Source: Dehalococcoidia bacterium
Lineage (GTDB): Bacteria; Chloroflexota; Dehalococcoidia; SM23-28-2
Reading direction: 5' to 3'
Assembly (NCBI GenBank): GCA_020356025.1
Contig: CP070630.1
Location: forward strand, 1,659,218 to 1,694,882
DNA: 35,665 bases
Part shown: piece by piece, positions 33,416-35,665 of the stretch
Layout of the letters: every line of letters begins with the position of its first letter
Position numbering within the stretch: position 1 is the first letter of the stretch
Translations under genes and position numbers: made by a program
Notes under the pieces: generated by a model
The model's database searches: none
What the model was told of the DNA's origin: nothing
The model's input: the letters and a program-made list of their open reading frames with translations, nothing else

Positions 33416-34138
33416 CTAGCCAGAGTCTGCGCGCCGGCGTCCGAGCAGGGTGAGCTCCAAATCCCCGTGCTGCGGGGGTCGCTCAGTGTAGTTACCCGCG
33501 ATGCCCCCGTAGACGCCCAGGCACTCCAGGCCGGCGAGGCGGCACATGAGCCGCAGCTCGCGGGCGGTGAACGACAGGTCGAGGACGTCTTCTGGGAAGT
33601 CCGGCTCCTCCTCGAAAAGCTTTGGCGGCCGTGGGAGCCTTCGATTGTCGACGGGGTCAAGCTGCCAGAACTGCTCGGCGTCGTGGTAGACGTTGGCGGC
33701 GCAGACGACCACTCGGCCGCCCGGCTTCACCGCCCTGCGCATGCCCTCCAGGATGGCCAGGTTCTCCTCGTCGGTGGGCACCAGGCTGAAGGCGCCCTCG
33801 CACACGCTGAATGCCGCGTCGAACTCCGAATCGTAGTCCAGCACCCTGGCGTCGAGATGCCGCAGCTCCACGTCGACGCCGGCCTCGCGCGCCAGTCTCT
33901 CGCCGACCCTCAGCAGGCCGCGAGAGACGTCGATGCCGGTCATCCGGTAGCCCCGCTTGGCCAGTTCGACCACGTGTCGCGCGACTCCGCAGCCGACGTC
34001 CAGCAGCCTGTGTCCTGGCTTCACATCGAGGACGCGTTCCAGGTAGTCGCAGTCCGGGACCGTGCTCCCCATCCAGGGGTACTTCAGGTAGTTCTCGCCC
34101 AGGGCATCGCCGAAGGCTTCGTACCATGCTGGCTTCAA
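33416..34138 (-). CDS. Class I SAM-dependent methyltransferase
   Basis: 240 residues. Motif I is RLLDVGCGVARHVVELAKRG (about 45-65), followed by the acidic motif GIDVSRG that binds the adenosyl ribose, LRHLDARVLDY, the motif IV region FDAAFSVCEGAFSLV and VKPGGRVVVCAANVYHD. The C-terminus (SFTARELRLMCRLAGLECLGVYGG) is the usual small-molecule methyltransferase ending. The substrate is unknown. TTG 34138 is chosen because GGGAGG lies seven bases upstream; a frame extension to 34153 places the start before the ribosome site. It has its own promoter, a 160-base leader, a short upstream ORF and a hairpin just before the ribosome site. Confidence 0.88.
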   Translation of the reverse strand: MKPAWYEAFGDALGENYLKYPWMGSTVPDCDYLERVLDVKPGHRLLDVGCGVARHVVELAKRGYRMTGIDVSRGLLRVGERLAREAGVDVELRHLDARVLDYDSEFDAAFSVCEGAFSLVPTDEENLAILEGMRRAVKPGGRVVVCAANVYHDAEQFWQLDPVDNRRLPRPPKLFEEEPDFPEDVLDLSFTARELRLMCRLAGLECLGVYGGIAGNYTERPPQHGDLELTLLGRRRADSG

Positions 34139-34160
34139 GGTAGATCCTCCCAACGTGAGA

Positions 34161-34185
34161 CGCCGCGAGCGCTCCGCCCGCGGCG
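34161..34185 (-). promoter_or_regulatory. Leader hairpin before the methyltransferase ribosome site
   Basis: CGCCGCG/CGCGGCG, 7 bp with an 11-base loop, ends about ten bases before the GGGAGG. It could gate translation or, with the upstream short ORF, act as an attenuator. Confidence 0.35.
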
Positions 34186-34208
34186 TTGATATTCGTGCTC
34201 GGTCGGCC

Positions 34209-34274
34209 TCAGAAGTCCGACCTTGCGAACGAAGCGATATCGCATGGGTTGACCGTCAGCACAAGGGCCAGCAT
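34209..34274 (-). CDS. Short upstream ORF (21 residues) in the methyltransferase leader
   Basis: ATG 34274 is preceded by AAGGGG at a six-base spacing, and the frame (MLALVLTVNPCD, then IASFARSDF) ends TGA at 34209, about 70 bases before the methyltransferase start. It sits right behind a near-consensus promoter. It may be a leader peptide or chance; no amino acid is strongly enriched. Confidence 0.35.
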   Translation of the reverse strand: MLALVLTVNPCDIASFARSDF

Positions 34275-34305
34275 ACAATACCCCTTTCGAGGTGAATCTG
34301 CGTGC

Positions 34306-34334
34306 ATTATAGAGCGCACGCAAGTACGAGTCAA
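34306..34334 (-). promoter_or_regulatory. Near-consensus promoter TTGACT-N17-TATAAT
   Basis: Minus-strand TTGACT (34334 to 34329), exactly 17 bases, TATAAT (34311 to 34306): 11 of 12 consensus positions. It points to the short ORF and the methyltransferase. Confidence 0.7.
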
Positions 34335-34770
34335 TTGCCCGTGAGCCGCCCGCCGTGGCGGGTTCGAATCCCTCCGCTGCTGGCAAGCACGCCTACGCTG
34401 CCACCACCGTGGGATCTCTCTCTCAATGTAACTCTGATTATCCTCGGTTGATTGGCCTCGAATTCCGCACCGCCGAAGGTCATCGCCACTCTGTCTGTTG
34501 ACAACACCCCTCACGCGCGGGCCGTCAACGCCGAGGGCTCTCGCTTTCTCTTGAACGCCACGCTGGCAGAGATCCCAGGGCCAAGTGAGTATTTTCCGCC
34601 TTGCCCAAGGCTGTGGCTGCACCGATAATTCCGCTGGTTGACCAGCGACTCCGCAGGTGCTTGGGGCGGGGAGATGTAATGTGCAGGCCGGCATTTCCTA
34701 CCCTAAGGACGGAGACTAGCGGCGCTCGTTGGTCGGAACGGCTTGATCATCAGACAAGGAGGTTCAGCCA
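34335..34770. other. Divergent intergenic region with a tRNA-like fragment
   Basis: No gene supported. It holds the repeat fragment at 34344-34408 and a distant inverted pair GTTGAC/GTCAAC near 34498 and 34525. A long minus-strand open frame (161 codons) crosses the repeat and the promoter and is not believed. Confidence 0.5.
34344..34408 (+). repeat. tRNA-like 3'-end fragment
   Basis: GCCCGCCGTGGCGGGTTCGA, then ATCCCTCCGCTGCT, shares its core with 29219-29252 and 32118-32149. A second CGCTGCCACCACC follows at 34396-34408. Confidence 0.6.
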
Positions 34771-35229
34771 ATGTCTCACAAGATTCCCCTCATGGTCGCT
34801 GCAGCGCTGGCGGCGCTTCTCGTTCTCACGGCTGTCCAGGCTCAGGGTCCGCACCCCCCTGCTGACGGTCCGTATCCGCGTGTTGACGTCAGCACGACCT
34901 TCGACGCCGCAGATGAAACCAGTGCTAGCGGCACCATCACGGTCTGCAACACTAGTGAGGACCCCATCGACGTGACCATCGAAAGCATCGATGACAACCT
35001 TTACTACCACAAGCAGCGTCCTGGCTCTTGGGAGTGGCTGCTCAAGGCAACGGTCAGCGACGACCTCGCTGCCGGCGTGGTCATCGCTGCAGGGGAATGC
35101 GTGGATGGCTCTTGGCAGGCGAGCTACAACCTCCCGGACGGTACAATCAACATCAGGAATGAGGTCCAGGTCGAGCTCGAGGAGCGCGAGATGGTATTCT
35201 TCGGCAGAGACTGCTTCGATTTCCGATAG
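34771..35229 (+). CDS. Small secreted protein of unknown function
   Basis: 152 residues. A classical signal peptide (MSHKIPLMVAAALAALLVLTAVQAQ) has a likely AQA cleavage site. The mature part begins with a Pro-rich stretch, then a beta-sandwich-like domain (YPRVDVSTTFDAADETSASGTITVCNTSEDPIDVTIESIDDN) and a second half (SWQASYNLPDGTINIRNEVQVELEE). Three Cys are present in the mature part (TVCNT, GECVDGS, RDCFD). The layout is like small surface Ig-like or CARDB-like domains; no family is certain. ATG 34771 has a near-perfect AAGGAGG eight bases upstream, implying strong translation. Confidence 0.78.
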   Translation: MSHKIPLMVAAALAALLVLTAVQAQGPHPPADGPYPRVDVSTTFDAADETSASGTITVCNTSEDPIDVTIESIDDNLYYHKQRPGSWEWLLKATVSDDLAAGVVIAAGECVDGSWQASYNLPDGTINIRNEVQVELEEREMVFFGRDCFDFR

Positions 35230-35378
35230 TACCTTCACTCGGTAGGCGTAGCAGCTCTTCAAATGGGGGGCAGCCGACAGAATCCAGCGGCTGCCTACTT
35301 CCTTATGTCCTGCCGTGAACAGTCTCTCGCTATCCGAGCAAGAGCATAAGCCCTCCCAGGCAGCGAGCTTCGGGCCGC

Positions 35379-35447
35379 TTGCAGATTCCCCCACGGTCAA
35401 GATAGAATCCCCTCGCCAGCCAATTGGGCAAGCCGACCAGGGGATTC
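35379..35447. repeat. Hairpin repeat family, copy 3
   Basis: It begins TTGCAGATTCCCCCACGGTC; the 43-base hairpin is at 35405-35447 (GAATCCCCT ... AGGGGATTC) with the loop words CAGCCAATTGGGCAAGCCGAC. It stops just upstream of the tRNA-Val promoter; the 3' half found in copies 1 and 2 is absent. Confidence 0.7.
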
Positions 35448-35465
35448 ACGCTGCCCCCCGATCGC

Positions 35466-35494
35466 TTGACCCGCTCTCGCCTCGGCGGTAGAAT
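35466..35494 (+). promoter_or_regulatory. tRNA-Val promoter TTGACC-N17-TAGAAT
   Basis: TTGACC (35466-35471) and TAGAAT (35489-35494) with a 17-base spacer, 16 bases before the tRNA. Confidence 0.7.
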
Positions 35495-35510
35495 TTGGGC
35501 GCACGGCAGG

Positions 35511-35585
35511 GGGCGGTTAGCTCAGCGGGAGAGCGCTTGCTTCACACGCAAGAGGTCGCAGGTTCAAACCCTGCACCGCCCACCA
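35511..35585 (+). tRNA. tRNA-Val (anticodon CAC)
   Basis: Acceptor GGGCGGT/ACCGCCC, D arm GCTC-AGCGGGA-GAGC, anticodon arm CTTGC-TTCACAC-GCAAG, variable AGGTC, T arm GCAGG-TTCAAAC-CCTGC, discriminator A and an encoded CCA (35583-35585). All stems are perfectly paired. Confidence 0.96.
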
Positions 35586-35665
35586 TAGATACGAAAGTCA
35601 CCCCATAACTGGACAACGCCGCCCTCTTGACACCAGCCACAGCGCTCATCCCGGGATACTTGGGG

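Noticed and set aside
34209-34694. 161-codon minus-strand ORF
   Set aside because: It crosses a tRNA-like repeat and a near-consensus promoter. Only its last 21 codons have a plausible ribosome site, and these are listed as a short ORF.

Overview
The window reads as a fragment of a GC-rich, non-pathogen-like environmental bacterium, most probably a Chloroflexota member (Dehalococcoidia/Anaerolineae-like). This is an inference from style, not from a marker-gene tree. The hints are at least ten lipoproteins whose lipobox cysteine is followed by acidic residues and then Pro/Thr/Ser-rich linkers, secreted beta-propeller, beta-helix and cohesin-like proteins, and a short palindromic element inserted in frame in uvrC that encodes the peptide words GEPVEP and AALRTGSGR.

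Region 1 (1-16.7 kb) is mostly a cell-surface region. Three tandem paralogues on the minus strand (1-984, cut by the window edge; 1522-2916; 2984-3943) share a secreted cohesin-like domain but differ at the C-terminus: thrombospondin type 3 calcium repeats, the same repeats plus a duplicated GWN domain, or a membrane anchor. They are followed by a lipoprotein of unknown function, a seven-blade YVTN propeller, a PD40/TolB-like propeller, a seven-blade FG-GAP propeller, a CSLREA/parallel beta-helix protein, a BsuPI-domain protein and another lipoprotein. Enolase, a LOG-like TIGR00725 protein and a zinc-metallopeptidase lipoprotein lie downstream of xerC/D on the same strand.

Region 2 (16.7-22.4 kb) is housekeeping: a XerC/D recombinase, Pcm, a DUF72 protein, UvrC and a lipoprotein, ending in a tRNA with anticodon CAT.

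Region 3 (22.37-24.77 kb) is a 2.35-kb segment between two 50-bp direct repeats (47/50 identical) of the 3' part of that tRNA. It looks like an integrated mini-island without an integrase. It carries two small membrane-protein genes, one internally duplicated, and two copies of a hairpin repeat that recurs upstream of the tRNA-Val at the right edge.

Region 4 (24.8-32 kb) is a carbohydrate locus: an ABC sugar-binding lipoprotein and a GH31 alpha-xylosidase-like enzyme on the minus strand, then a phosphofructokinase with PPi-type active-site residues and a LacD-type class I aldolase on the plus strand. Together they could take a released sugar to triose phosphates. Sedoheptulose bisphosphate or tagatose bisphosphate is a possible intermediate.

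Region 5 (32-35.7 kb) holds an MBL-fold hydrolase, a SAM methyltransferase with a strong promoter, a short upstream ORF and a leader hairpin, a small secreted protein and tRNA-Val(CAC). The intergenic spaces of regions 3-5 contain many degenerate tRNA-like repeats, one closed by a perfect 10-bp terminal stem. These repeats, the mini-island and the in-frame uvrC element are the least ordinary parts of the window.
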